Of a stretch of DNA of 64,000 nucleotides, positions 56,625 through 64,000 are shown one piece after another. Numbering within the stretch: position 1 is the first letter of the stretch; each line of letters opens with the position of its first letter. The stretch spans positions 124,001 to 188,000 of the forward strand of contig NZ_JAUSMX010000005.1 of assembly GCF_030646115.1 (NCBI RefSeq), written 5' to 3'. The translations under genes were made by a program, and so were the position numbers. The notes under the pieces were generated by a model. The model saw only the letters and a list, made by a program, of their open reading frames with translations, was not told the DNA's origin and did no database searches. This DNA comes from Fluviicoccus sp. Lineage in GTDB: Bacteria > Pseudomonadota > Gammaproteobacteria > Pseudomonadales > Moraxellaceae.

Positions 56625-58196
56625 ATGAGCCAGCAAGTCGACAACATCAAGCCCAGCTATCCGCTGTTCCGCGACCAGGAATACAAGGACATGCTGGCGC
56701 GCAAGCGTGATGATTTTGAAGAGAAGCACAGCCAGGAGAAGATTGACGAAGCCTTCCTCTGGAGCACCACCAAGGAATACCAGGAGCTGAATTTCCAGCG
56801 CGAAGCCCTGACCATCAACCCGGCCAAGGCCTGCCAGCCGCTGGGCGCAGTGCTGTGCTCGCTGGGATTTGAAAAGACCATGCCCTACGTGCACGGTTCC
56901 CAGGGTTGCGTCGCCTACTTCCGCACCTACTTCAACCGTCATTTCAAGGAGCCGATTGCCTGCGTCTCCGACTCGATGACGGAAGACGCCGCCGTGTTCG
57001 GCGGACAGCAGAACATGAAGGACGGCCTGCAGAACTGCCAGGCCGTCTACAAGCCCGAGATGATCGCCGTTTCCACCACCTGCATGGCGGAAGTGATCGG
57101 CGACGACCTCAACGCCTTCATCAACAACACCAAGAAGGACGGCCTGCTGCCGCAGGAGTTCCCGGTTCCCTTCGCCCACACCCCCAGCTTTGTCGGCAGC
57201 CACGTCACCGGCTGGGACAACATGTTTGAAGGCATTGCCCGTTACTTCACGCTGAACTACATGGCCGACAAGGTGCCGGGCAGCAACAGCAAGATCAACA
57301 TCGTGCCGGGTTTTGAAACCTATCTGGGCAACTACCGCGTCATCAAGCGCATGCTGAAGGAAATGGACGTGGGCTACACCCTGCTCTCTGATCCGGAAGA
57401 AGTGCTGGACACCCCCGCCGACGGCGAGTTCCGCATGTACTCCGGCGGCACCACACTGGATGAAGTGCGCGACGCACCCAATGCCTTCAGCACCATCCTG
57501 CTGCAACCCTGGCAGCTGGAAAAGTCAAAGAAGTACATCGAAAACACTTGGAAGCATGAGGTGCCGAAACTGAGCATCCCCATGGGCCTGGACTGGACCG
57601 ACGAGTTCCTGATGAAAGTCAGCGAAATCACCGGTCAGGAAATCCCGGCCAGCCTGGCCAAGGAACGCGGCCGCCTGGTGGACATGATGACCGACTCGCA
57701 CACCTGGCTGCACGGCAAGCGCTTTGCACTGTGGGGCGACCCCGACTTCGTGCTGGGCATGGTCAAGTTCCTGCTGGAACTGGGCGCGGAGCCGGTGCAC
57801 ATCCTGAGCCATAACGGCAACAAGCGCTGGAAGAAAGCCGTGGACACGCTGCTGGAATCCTCGCCCTATGGCAAGAACAGCACCGTCTACATCGGCAAGG
57901 ACCTGTGGCACATGCGGTCGCTGGTCTTCACCGACAAGCCGGACTTCATGATCGGCAACAGCTACGGCAAGTTCATCCAGCGCGACACGCTGCACAAGGG
58001 CAAGGAGTTCGAGGTGCCGCTGATCCGTCTCGGCTTCCCGATCTTTGACCGCCACCACCTGCACCGCCAGACGACCATGGGTTACGAAGGCGCGATGCAG
58101 ATCCTGACCACGCTGGTCAACGCCGTGCTGGAACGTCTGGATGAAGAGACACGCGGCATGCAGACCACCGACTACAACTACGACCTGATCCGCTAA
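56625..58196 (+). CDS. nifK: Nitrogenase MoFe protein beta chain
   Basis: 523 residues. P-cluster cysteines are Cys70, Cys95 and Cys153, in CQPLGAV, GSQGCVAYF and TTCMAEVIGDD. The long N-terminus (about 1-60) is of the Azotobacter/Klebsiella type. It pairs with NifD in an alpha2-beta2 tetramer. Confidence 0.99.
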   Translation: MSQQVDNIKPSYPLFRDQEYKDMLARKRDDFEEKHSQEKIDEAFLWSTTKEYQELNFQREALTINPAKACQPLGAVLCSLGFEKTMPYVHGSQGCVAYFRTYFNRHFKEPIACVSDSMTEDAAVFGGQQNMKDGLQNCQAVYKPEMIAVSTTCMAEVIGDDLNAFINNTKKDGLLPQEFPVPFAHTPSFVGSHVTGWDNMFEGIARYFTLNYMADKVPGSNSKINIVPGFETYLGNYRVIKRMLKEMDVGYTLLSDPEEVLDTPADGEFRMYSGGTTLDEVRDAPNAFSTILLQPWQLEKSKKYIENTWKHEVPKLSIPMGLDWTDEFLMKVSEITGQEIPASLAKERGRLVDMMTDSHTWLHGKRFALWGDPDFVLGMVKFLLELGAEPVHILSHNGNKRWKKAVDTLLESSPYGKNSTVYIGKDLWHMRSLVFTDKPDFMIGNSYGKFIQRDTLHKGKEFEVPLIRLGFPIFDRHHLHRQTTMGYEGAMQILTTLVNAVLERLDEETRGMQTTDYNYDLIR

Positions 58197-58217
58197 GGCG
58201 GTCGCTCGCAGTCCTTC

Positions 58218-58245
58218 ACGGAGGCGGACTTCGGTCTGCCTCCGT
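58218..58245 (+). other. nifK-nifT hairpin with a UUCG tetraloop
   Basis: ACGGAGGCGGAC pairs with GTCTGCCTCCGT (one G-T pair) around TTCG, an exceptionally stable C(UUCG)G loop. There is no T run, so RNA protection or processing at the end of nifHDK is more likely than termination. Confidence 0.75.
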
Positions 58246-58272
58246 CCGGTCGCTTATTCGGGAGGGCTTTCC

Positions 58273-58497
58273 ATGCCCAGCGTCATGATCCGCCGCAATC
58301 CGCAAGGTCAGCTGACCTTTTACATCGCCAAGAAAGACCTGGAAGACAACATCATCTCCATTGAGCACGACCGCCCGGACTGCTGGGGCGGCGAGTTCAA
58401 GCTGGGCGACGGTTCCAGCTACTACATCACCCCGCTGTCCGCTCCCCCCAAATTGCCCATCACCCTGCGCGCCAAACGCAGCGGCGATGACGACTGA
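58273..58497 (+). CDS. nifT: NifT/FixU
   Basis: 74 residues, the usual size, starting MPSVMIRRNPQGQLTFYIAKKDLE. The central WGGEFKLGDG block is family-typical. Its function is unknown and it is dispensable in tested diazotrophs. GGAGGG precedes the ATG. Confidence 0.94.
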   Translation: MPSVMIRRNPQGQLTFYIAKKDLEDNIISIEHDRPDCWGGEFKLGDGSSYYITPLSAPPKLPITLRAKRSGDDD

Positions 58498-58517
58498 CCC
58501 GGCCGGGACCCGCCGTC

Positions 58518-59225
58518 ATGGCTCCCCTGTCCGCCGCCATCGCCCTGCGCATCGCCCTGGCGGCGCGTGCGCTGGACGGCGTTGAACCGGCGCAACTGCT
58601 GCAGGCGCTGATCCGCTGCGCGGGTGAGCCCCTCACCGCCGACCGGCTGGGCAAACTGCGCGGCAACCGCCTGCGCCAGTGCCTGGAAAGCCTTCCGGAA
58701 CCGCCTGCCGCCTTACCCACGGATGCCGCCTGGCAGCGCGCCGTGGCGCTGCTGAAAGGCCGAGGCGTGCCCGCGCCGCCGCAACCGGTGGTGGTGCCCT
58801 ACCGCGACGGCGATATGCCGGACTCGGTGCGCATTGCCTGCACCTCGGACAGCGGCGAACAGATCAACGCCGGTTTCAACAGTTGCACCCGGCTGCTGAT
58901 CTATCAGGTGTCGCCGCAGGAAATCCGGCTGATTGACCTGCGCAATGCCGAGTTCAGCGGCAGCCGCGAGGAACGCCTGCAACAGCGCGCCGATTGCCTG
59001 CACGACTGCCAGTTGCTGTACACGCTGTCCATCGGCGGCCCCGCTGCCGCTAAGGTGGTGCGCGCCGGGGCACACCTGATCAAGCTGGAGCGCCCCACCC
59101 CGGCCCGCGCCGTGGCGGGCGAACTGCAACGGGTGCTGGCTACCGCCGCGCCGCCCTGGCTGGCCAAGGCCATGGGCGCGGAACCGCCGCAACGTCAACG
59201 CTTCTCACCGGAGAACCGCTCATGA
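58518..59225 (+). CDS. nifY: NifY, nitrogenase apoprotein-associated protein
   Basis: 235 residues with the same two-domain layout as NafY: helical N-terminus with ALRIALAARAL, and a NifX-like C-terminal domain (about 100-210). In place of the H-F-G-x-C cofactor motif it reads GFNSCT, lacking the histidine. It overlaps the DUF6129 gene by four bases. Likely binds apo-MoFe protein. Confidence 0.88.
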   Translation: MAPLSAAIALRIALAARALDGVEPAQLLQALIRCAGEPLTADRLGKLRGNRLRQCLESLPEPPAALPTDAAWQRAVALLKGRGVPAPPQPVVVPYRDGDMPDSVRIACTSDSGEQINAGFNSCTRLLIYQVSPQEIRLIDLRNAEFSGSREERLQQRADCLHDCQLLYTLSIGGPAAAKVVRAGAHLIKLERPTPARAVAGELQRVLATAAPPWLAKAMGAEPPQRQRFSPENRS

Positions 59226-59506
59226 ACCCTGCACAACCGTTGTCGGAAAGCTGCCTGCCCGCCGTGCTGCAGCTGGTGGCCACCCATGGCTTGGGCGACA
59301 CCCTGCTGAGCACCCTGCGCCAAACCTGGCCCGGCGTGCATTTCACCGGCTGCATGGACGACGACATTCCGGTAAACGCCAAGCCGGTGGCGGGCGGTGA
59401 CGGCTTCAACATCTATCTGGTCAATTCCAGCAATCATTGCTCGGTGCTCACCAACGACTTCGACGTCGCCTCCGGGATGGTGATTGCCGAAGTGCTGCCG
59501 GACTGA
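59222..59506 (+). CDS. Nif-associated DUF6129 family protein
   Basis: 94 residues starting MNPAQPLSESCLPAVLQLVATHG. Short proteins of this kind lie between nifY and the LRV gene in P. stutzeri-type clusters. The C-terminal half has FTGCMDDDIP, NIYLVNSSNHCSV and two conserved Cys (Cys44 and Cys73 or thereabouts). No function is known. It is translationally coupled to nifY. Confidence 0.75.
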   Translation: MNPAQPLSESCLPAVLQLVATHGLGDTLLSTLRQTWPGVHFTGCMDDDIPVNAKPVAGGDGFNIYLVNSSNHCSVLTNDFDVASGMVIAEVLPD

Positions 59507-59548
59507 ACACGCCGCCGGGCGTGAGACTTCGCTGTGGGGGAATGAGGC

Positions 59549-60289
59549 ATGTCGAATCAGCGCGATGCGGACCAGACGCCCTTGGGCGATTGCCGTTTCT
59601 GCCGTTTTCGCACCGAGCTGCTGCTGAGCGGGCGTTGCCATCCCGGCGATGCCTGCGTGGCGGTGAACAGCGGGCGGCAGATTGACCGTTTTTTCCGGGC
59701 GAATCCGCAGTTCGCGGCCTTGTATCTGCGCGATGCCTTCTGGGAGCGCCGGGCGATTGCGGTGCGCTATGCGCCGGTGGAGCGGCTGGAGCCGATGATT
59801 CATGACAGCGACGAGGCGGTGCGGCGGGCTGTGGCGTATCGCCTGCCCCGCGAGCAGTTGGGTTTGCTGATGGCGGATGAGGATCGGGAGGTGCGGATTA
59901 CGGTGGCGGACCGTTTGCCGCTGGAGCAGCTGGAGGCGATGGCGAAGGATTCGGATTATCTGGTGCGGGCGTATGTGGTGCAGCGTTTGCCGGCGGGCCG
60001 ATTGTTCCGGTTTATGCGGGATGAGGACCGGCATGTGCGGAAGCTGGTGGCGCAGCGTTTGCCGGCGGAGAGTCTGGGGTTGATGGCGGGTGATCCGGAG
60101 CCGGAGGTGCGGCGGTTGGTGGCGTCGCGGTTGCAGGGTGAGGATGTGGTGGAGTTTTTGTCGGATGGGGATTGGACGGTGCGGTTGGCGGCGGTGGGGA
60201 ATGCGCCGGTTGCGGCGTTGAAGGCGCTGGCTGGGGAGAGTGATCCTGAGGTGTTGGCGGCGATTGGGGAGAGGTTGAAAGTTGAGTGA
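59549..60289 (+). CDS. 4Fe-4S LRV (leucine-rich variant repeat) protein
   Basis: 246 residues. The N-terminal cluster motif uses Cys15, Cys18, Cys30 and Cys36. From about residue 60 there are eight 24-residue variant repeats such as DSDEAVRRAVAYRLPREQL and DEDRHVRKLVAQRLPAESL. The Azotobacter homologue, encoded in the same nif position, was crystallised as an Fe-S LRV protein; its role is unknown. The last 400 bases are extremely G/T-rich on the coding strand. It is the last gene before the REP island. Confidence 0.9.
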   Translation: MSNQRDADQTPLGDCRFCRFRTELLLSGRCHPGDACVAVNSGRQIDRFFRANPQFAALYLRDAFWERRAIAVRYAPVERLEPMIHDSDEAVRRAVAYRLPREQLGLLMADEDREVRITVADRLPLEQLEAMAKDSDYLVRAYVVQRLPAGRLFRFMRDEDRHVRKLVAQRLPAESLGLMAGDPEPEVRRLVASRLQGEDVVEFLSDGDWTVRLAAVGNAPVAALKALAGESDPEVLAAIGERLKVE

Positions 60290-60298
60290 TTCCCGAAT

Positions 60299-60328
60299 GT
60301 AGGATGGGTTGAGGCACGAAACCCATCA
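60299..60328 (+). repeat. REP-like unit A (outer left)
   Basis: 30 bases beginning GTAGGATGGGTTGAGGCACG and ending AAACCCATCA; four copies occur in this window. It lies nine bases after the lrv stop. It pairs with unit B in inverted orientation. Confidence 0.95.
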
Positions 60329-60396
60329 ACCGACTTCAAAAGAATAAAGAGTTATTTTAATTTTTAATGCGCAAATTATATTTTAGAAAATGGGAT

Positions 60397-60442
60397 TCGT
60401 GTTTGGTCGAGATGATGGGTTTCGTGCCTCAACCCATCCTAC
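60397..60442 (-). repeat. REP-like unit B with extended 46-base homology
   Basis: The inverted 30-base unit (60413-60442) plus 16 flanking bases match unit C and its flank perfectly in inverse orientation. The unit overlaps the 3' end of the transposase gene and supplies its last codons and stop. Confidence 0.92.
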
Positions 60443-60920
60443 GGGATTTATTATAATTCCGGTGTAATGATGAATATGGCCAATCCGCCTCGGATATTAC
60501 CCAACCGTGTTTCACCGGATTGAAATGGATATAATCAACATGGGCCTTGAAATCCGCCTCATCCCGAATCCGGTGTTCCCAGAAACGGCGTTGCCAAATT
60601 CCCCTTTCAGCCTTTGATTCCCGGCTTTGGGTAAAAAGCTCATCGTCCTGATAAGGCAGCTGATGTGAAAATCGCGTCTTGATGAGCCGCCACCGCCGGG
60701 AAAAGTCATGATCGTCGTCCGGCAAGGTCCAGATGCAATGCAGATGCTCCGGCATCACGGCGATGGCATCGATGGTGAACGGATGTTTTTGTCGCACATG
60801 GCGGAAGGATTCGCGCAACAGATCGATGTGCCTGACCAGCAGGTCGGATTTCCGGTTGGCCAGATTGACGGTGAAGAACCAGGTTCCACCGATGGTGCGG
60901 TCCCGACGATAATTGGTCAT
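60429..60920 (-). CDS. REP-associated tyrosine transposase (RAYT, Y1/HUH type)
   Basis: 163 residues from MTNYRRDRTIGGTWFFTVNL; AAGGAG six bases upstream selects the ATG at 60920. The HUH motif is in MPEHLHCIWTLP, the catalytic tyrosine in VDYIHFNPVKHGW, and WPYSSLHR is the usual C-terminal block. RAYTs act on REP palindromes through single-stranded DNA. The gene looks intact. Its last four residues (RRMG) and stop lie inside REP unit B. Confidence 0.93.
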   Translation of the reverse strand: MTNYRRDRTIGGTWFFTVNLANRKSDLLVRHIDLLRESFRHVRQKHPFTIDAIAVMPEHLHCIWTLPDDDHDFSRRWRLIKTRFSHQLPYQDDELFTQSRESKAERGIWQRRFWEHRIRDEADFKAHVDYIHFNPVKHGWVISEADWPYSSLHRNYNKSRRMG

Positions 60921-61009
60921 GAGCAACTCCTTTTGCCGGGCGATATGTTATCGCAAGATTTAATTTTATTCAATTCCGGTTATTATTTAAATTACCGATT
61001 ATTAATACC

Positions 61010-61055
61010 GTAGGATGGGTTGAGGCACGAAACCCATCATCTCGACCAAACACGA
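61010..61055 (+). repeat. REP-like unit C with extended 46-base homology
   Basis: The 30-base unit (61010-61039) and 16 more bases are the exact inverse of unit B and its flank. Units B and C face the transposase gene from both sides. Confidence 0.92.
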
Positions 61056-61131
61056 TATTCAATTGAAAACCCGCATATCCAATATTTATTTTGGGAAGTT
61101 ATATATAATTCTTTATTCTTTTTGGGGTGGT

Positions 61132-61161
61132 TGATGGGTTTCGTGCCTCAACCCATCCTAC
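61132..61161 (-). repeat. REP-like unit D (outer right)
   Basis: The inverse of the 30-base unit, pairing with unit C across a 92-base AT-rich spacer. Confidence 0.95.
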
Positions 61162-61190
61162 ATCCACGATTGTCGCATCGACTCGGCCCC

Positions 61191-61206
61191 TGTCACAAAC
61201 CCGACA
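61191..61206. promoter_or_regulatory. NifA activator site of nifE
   Basis: TGT-CACAAACCCG-ACA, 64 bases upstream of the nifE -24 element and 30 bases right of REP unit D. Confidence 0.75.
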
Positions 61207-61269
61207 ATCCCCCCACCCCCCGACAAACCCTCCCCCCAATTTCCCCATAAAATTCAACACCTACCCCTC

Positions 61270-61285
61270 TGGCACTCCCCTTGCA
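61270..61285 (+). promoter_or_regulatory. Sigma-54 promoter of nifEN
   Basis: TGGCACTCCCCTTGCA is a perfect consensus match. It makes nifEN independent of read-through from lrv. Confidence 0.93.
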
Positions 61286-61328
61286 ACTCCCCCCTCAACC
61301 CCCGGCCCACCGCCAACCCGAGGTGCGC

Positions 61329-62759
61329 ATGAAAGCCAAAGACATCGCCGAACTGCTCAACGAACCGGCCTGCAGCCACAACCACAAAGAAAAATCCGGC
61401 TGCGCCAAAGCCAAACCAGGCGCCACCGACGGCGGCTGCTCCTTCGACGGCGCCCAGATCGCCCTGCTGCCCATCGCCGACGTCGCCCACCTCGTTCACG
61501 GGCCCATCGCCTGTGCCGGCAGCTCCTGGGACAACCGCGGCACCCGCAGCAGCGGCGCCACCCTCTACCGCATCGGCATGACCACCGACCTCACCGAACA
61601 GGACGTCATCATGGGCCGGGCGGAAAAACGCCTGTTCCACGCCATCAAACAAGCCATCGACACCCACGCCCCCCCCGCCGTCTTCGTCTACAACACCTGC
61701 GTCCCCGCCCTCATCGGCGACGACATCGACGCCGTCTGCAAGGCCGCCACCGAACGCTGGGGCACGCCCGTGGTGCCGGTGGACGCCGCCGGTTTCTATG
61801 GCACCAAGAACCTGGGCAACCGCATTGCCGGGGAAGCGATGGTCAAATACGTGGTCGGCACCCGCGAGCCCGACCCGCTGCCCGCCGCCGCCCGCCGCGA
61901 CGGCATCACTGTCCACGACGTCAACCTGGTGGGGGAATACAACATTGCCGGGGAGTTCTGGCATGTGCTGCCGCTGTTGGACGAACTGGGCCTGCGCGTA
62001 CTGTGCACCCTCTCCGGCGACGCCCGTTTCCGCGAAGTGCAGACCATGCACCGCGCCAAGGTCAACATGATGGTCTGCTCCAAGGCCATGATCAACGTCG
62101 CCCGCAAGCTGCAGGATACATTCGGCACGCCCTGGTTTGAAGGCAGCTTCTACGGCATCAGCGACACCTCGCAATCCCTGCGTGATTTCGCCCGGCTGAT
62201 CGGCGATGACGACCTCACCGCCCGCACCGAAGCGCTGATCGAACGCGAGGAAAGCCGCATCCGCGCAATGCTGGAACCGTGGCGGGCGCGGTTGGAAGGC
62301 AAGCGGGTGCTGCTCTACACCGGCGGCGTCAAGTCATGGTCTGTGATATCCGCCCTGCAGGATCTGGGCATGAAGGTGGTGGCCACCGGCACCAAGAAAT
62401 CCACCGAGGAAGACAAGGCGCGCATCCGCGAGCTGATGGGTGATGACGTGAAGATGCTGGATGAAGGCAACCCGCGCATCCTGCTGAAGACGGTGGAGGA
62501 CTACCGTGCCGATATCCTCATCGCCGGGGGCCGCAATATGTACACGGCGCTGAAGGCGCGCATTCCCTTCCTCGACATCAACCAGGAGCGCGAGTTCGGT
62601 TATGCCGGATATGACGGCATGCTGGAGCTGGTGCGGCAACTGTGCCTGACCCTGGAAAGCCCGGTGTGGAAGGCGGTGCGCCGTCCCGCGCCATGGAGCA
62701 GTCCGCATGCGGTGGGCACGCCCCTCACCGCCCCCGTTCCCTCTGTTGCCGGAGCCTGA
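61329..62759 (+). CDS. nifE: NifE, FeMo-cofactor scaffold alpha subunit
   Basis: 476 residues from [19 protein letters not shown] lies seven bases upstream. NifE is the NifD-like scaffold on which the FeMo-co precursor matures. Cluster cysteines are Cys37, Cys62 ([12 protein letters not shown]) and Cys124 ([11 protein letters not shown]); the FeMo-co-type Cys is in MVCSKAM near 250. The first third of the gene is strikingly C-rich on the coding strand. nifN follows after two bases. Confidence 0.97.
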   Translation: MKAKDIAELLNEPACSHNHKEKSGCAKAKPGATDGGCSFDGAQIALLPIADVAHLVHGPIACAGSSWDNRGTRSSGATLYRIGMTTDLTEQDVIMGRAEKRLFHAIKQAIDTHAPPAVFVYNTCVPALIGDDIDAVCKAATERWGTPVVPVDAAGFYGTKNLGNRIAGEAMVKYVVGTREPDPLPAAARRDGITVHDVNLVGEYNIAGEFWHVLPLLDELGLRVLCTLSGDARFREVQTMHRAKVNMMVCSKAMINVARKLQDTFGTPWFEGSFYGISDTSQSLRDFARLIGDDDLTARTEALIEREESRIRAMLEPWRARLEGKRVLLYTGGVKSWSVISALQDLGMKVVATGTKKSTEEDKARIRELMGDDVKMLDEGNPRILLKTVEDYRADILIAGGRNMYTALKARIPFLDINQEREFGYAGYDGMLELVRQLCLTLESPVWKAVRRPAPWSSPHAVGTPLTAPVPSVAGA

Positions 62760-62761
62760 CC

Positions 62762-64000
62762 ATGGCCGAACTGATCAGCCGCAAGAAAGCCCTCGCCGTC
62801 AGTCCGCTCAAGGTCAGTTCGACGGTAGGCGCCGCCCTCGCCTTTCTCGGCCTGCACCGCAGCATGCCGCTGATGCACGGTTCACAGGGCTGCACCGCCT
62901 TCGCCAAGGTCTTCTTCGTGCGTCATTTCCGCGAGCCGGTGCCCTTGCAGACCACGGCCATGGATCAGGTGGGCTCCATCATGGGCGCGGACGACAACAT
63001 CATCGAGGCTTTGCGTGTGATTTGCGAGAAACAGCAACCGGCCGTGATCGGCCTGGTCACCACCGGTCTGGCGGAAACGCAGGGCTGTGACATCCAGCGG
63101 GCGGTGAAGGATTTCCGCGCCGAGTATCCCGAGTATGCAGGCCATGCCGTGGTGGCGGTAAACACCCCGGATTACACCGGCAGTTTTGAAAGCGGTTATG
63201 CGCTGGCGGTGAAAGGCATGCTGGACTCGCTGGTGCGCGATGACACCGGCCGCAGCGGTTTGCGGCCGAAACAGGTGAATGTGCTGTGCGGGGCCAACCT
63301 GACGCCGGGTGATCTGGAGTTTGTCAGCGAGAGCATCGAGAGCTTCGGCCTGCGGGCGCTGCTGGTGCCGGACCTGTCCGGATCGCTGGACGGTCATCTG
63401 GATGATGCCCCCTTCAATGCGCTGACTACCGGCGGCCTGACGCTGGCCGACCTCGCCACGGTCAATGACAGTCTGGCGACGCTGGTGATCGGCGCCAGCA
63501 TGAATGAGGCCGCCGATGTGCTGCGCCGCAAGACCGGCGTGCCGGACTTCCGTTTTGGACACCTGATGGGGCTGGATGCGGTGGATGACTGGCTGATGAC
63601 GCTGAGCCGTCTCAGCGGGCAGCCGGTGCCGGGGCGCTGGCAGCGTCACCGCCGGCAATTGCAGGACGCCATGCTCGACACCCATTTCATGCTGGGCGAC
63701 GCCCGCATCGCCCTGGGTGGCGACCCGGATCTGGTGCTGGGCTTCGACAAACTGTTGCGCAACATGGGCGCGCATACCGCGGCCGCCGTGGTGCCCGCCC
63801 GTTCCACGGCGCTGGTGCTGGACGGCCCGGACACGGTGCAGATCGGCGATCTGGAGGATCTGGAACAGGCCGCGCGCCGGGGCCGGGCGCAGGTGCTGAT
63901 CTGCAACAGCCATGCGGTGGAAACGGCGCAGCGGCTGGACATCCCGCTGTTGCGCGCCGGGTTTCCGCAATACGACCTGCTGGGCGGTTTCCAGCGCCAG
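62762..64000 (+). CDS. nifN: NifN, FeMo-cofactor scaffold beta subunit (3' end missing)
   Basis: 413 codons are visible and the frame is open to the right edge; full NifN is about 450 residues. Start [17 protein letters not shown]. Cys44 in [10 protein letters not shown] is the conserved cluster ligand, and FFVRHFREP and [12 protein letters not shown] match NifN blocks. It forms NifE2N2 with the preceding gene product. Confidence 0.97.
   Translation, partial: MAELISRKKALAVSPLKVSSTVGAALAFLGLHRSMPLMHGSQGCTAFAKVFFVRHFREPVPLQTTAMDQVGSIMGADDNIIEALRVICEKQQPAVIGLVTTGLAETQGCDIQRAVKDFRAEYPEYAGHAVVAVNTPDYTGSFESGYALAVKGMLDSLVRDDTGRSGLRPKQVNVLCGANLTPGDLEFVSESIESFGLRALLVPDLSGSLDGHLDDAPFNALTTGGLTLADLATVNDSLATLVIGASMNEAADVLRRKTGVPDFRFGHLMGLDAVDDWLMTLSRLSGQPVPGRWQRHRRQLQDAMLDTHFMLGDARIALGGDPDLVLGFDKLLRNMGAHTAAAVVPARSTALVLDGPDTVQIGDLEDLEQAARRGRAQVLICNSHAVETAQRLDIPLLRAGFPQYDLLGGFQRQ

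Larger units (their letters stand above)
60299..61161. mobile_element. REP-associated transposase island between lrv and nifE
   Basis: Two palindromic modules, 60299-60442 and 61010-61161, are imperfect inverted copies of each other and bracket a RAYT gene. Each module has two 30-base units facing inward with an AT-rich spacer; the spacers share AAAGAATAAAGA and the GTGTTTGGTCGAGA edge. The island is far more AT-rich than its neighbours and splits the nif gene order, but it stops 30 bases before the nifE activator site. Confidence 0.85.

Noticed and set aside
55857-57506. A 549-codon open frame antisense to nifD and nifK
   Set aside because: Shadow of highly expressed, GC-biased nif genes; the protein is Val/Gln/His-rich without recognisable domains.

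Overview
The window is GC-rich (roughly 60 percent by eye), densely coding bacterial DNA with overlapping start and stop codons. It comes from a free-living, diazotrophic proteobacterium, most likely a gammaproteobacterium. Evidence: the gene order cvpA-purF-metZ, the MoxR/DUF58/TgpA operon, a steric lipase foldase, and a nif layout (nifQ-nifO-fdxN-nifB-nifA-nifL divergent from rnfABCDGEH-nafY, then nifHDKTY-DUF6129-lrv-nifEN) like that of Azotobacter vinelandii and Pseudomonas stutzeri. I cannot name the genus.

Layout. 1-2031 (minus): part of a membrane operon (SpoIIM-like protein, membrane protein, probable DUF4129 protein). 2284-6681: pyrD, cvpA, purF, metZ. 6752-10684: moxR, DUF58 and transglutaminase genes, followed by tRNA-Val(GAC) and a strong terminator. 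10930-14780 (minus): TerD, two TelA-family proteins and an LpxL-type acyltransferase. 14920-19165: miaE, two near-duplicate secreted lipases and their foldase. 19162-22037 (minus): RDD protein and topoisomerase III. 22235-22597: an AT-rich orphan gene. 22705-29401 (minus): an adenine-to-urate operon (adenine deaminase, XdhA, XdhB, a Mpv17-like membrane protein, XdhC). 31098-34301: cytochrome bd oxidase cydPABX. 34468-38882: a secreted DUF2252 protein, phaB, ackA and pta. 38991-64000: the nif/rnf cluster, running off the right edge inside nifN.

The nif part has a readable regulatory network. Five sigma-54 promoters (GG-N10-GC) lie upstream of nifB, nifL, rnfA, nifH and nifE, and NifA-type activator sites (TGT-N10-ACA) accompany them. 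The nifL and rnfA promoters share two sites, implying NifA autoactivation. A sixth sigma-54 promoter drives a divergent SIR2-like gene opposite nifH. Its control region mirrors that of nifH, with one activator site about 100 bp from each promoter. The SIR2-like protein keeps nucleotide-binding features but appears to have lost the catalytic histidine, so it may be an NAD-linked accessory of nitrogenase; this is the best candidate for something undescribed.

Functionally, Rnf supplies low-potential electrons and bd oxidase may lower oxygen. NifQ and NifB feed FeMo-cofactor synthesis on NifEN, and NafY and NifY are cofactor/apoprotein carriers. A REP-associated transposase flanked by two inverted palindromic modules has landed between lrv and nifE, just upstream of the nifE activator site. 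Strand composition flips sharply (G/T-rich to C/A-rich) across this island and two other places.
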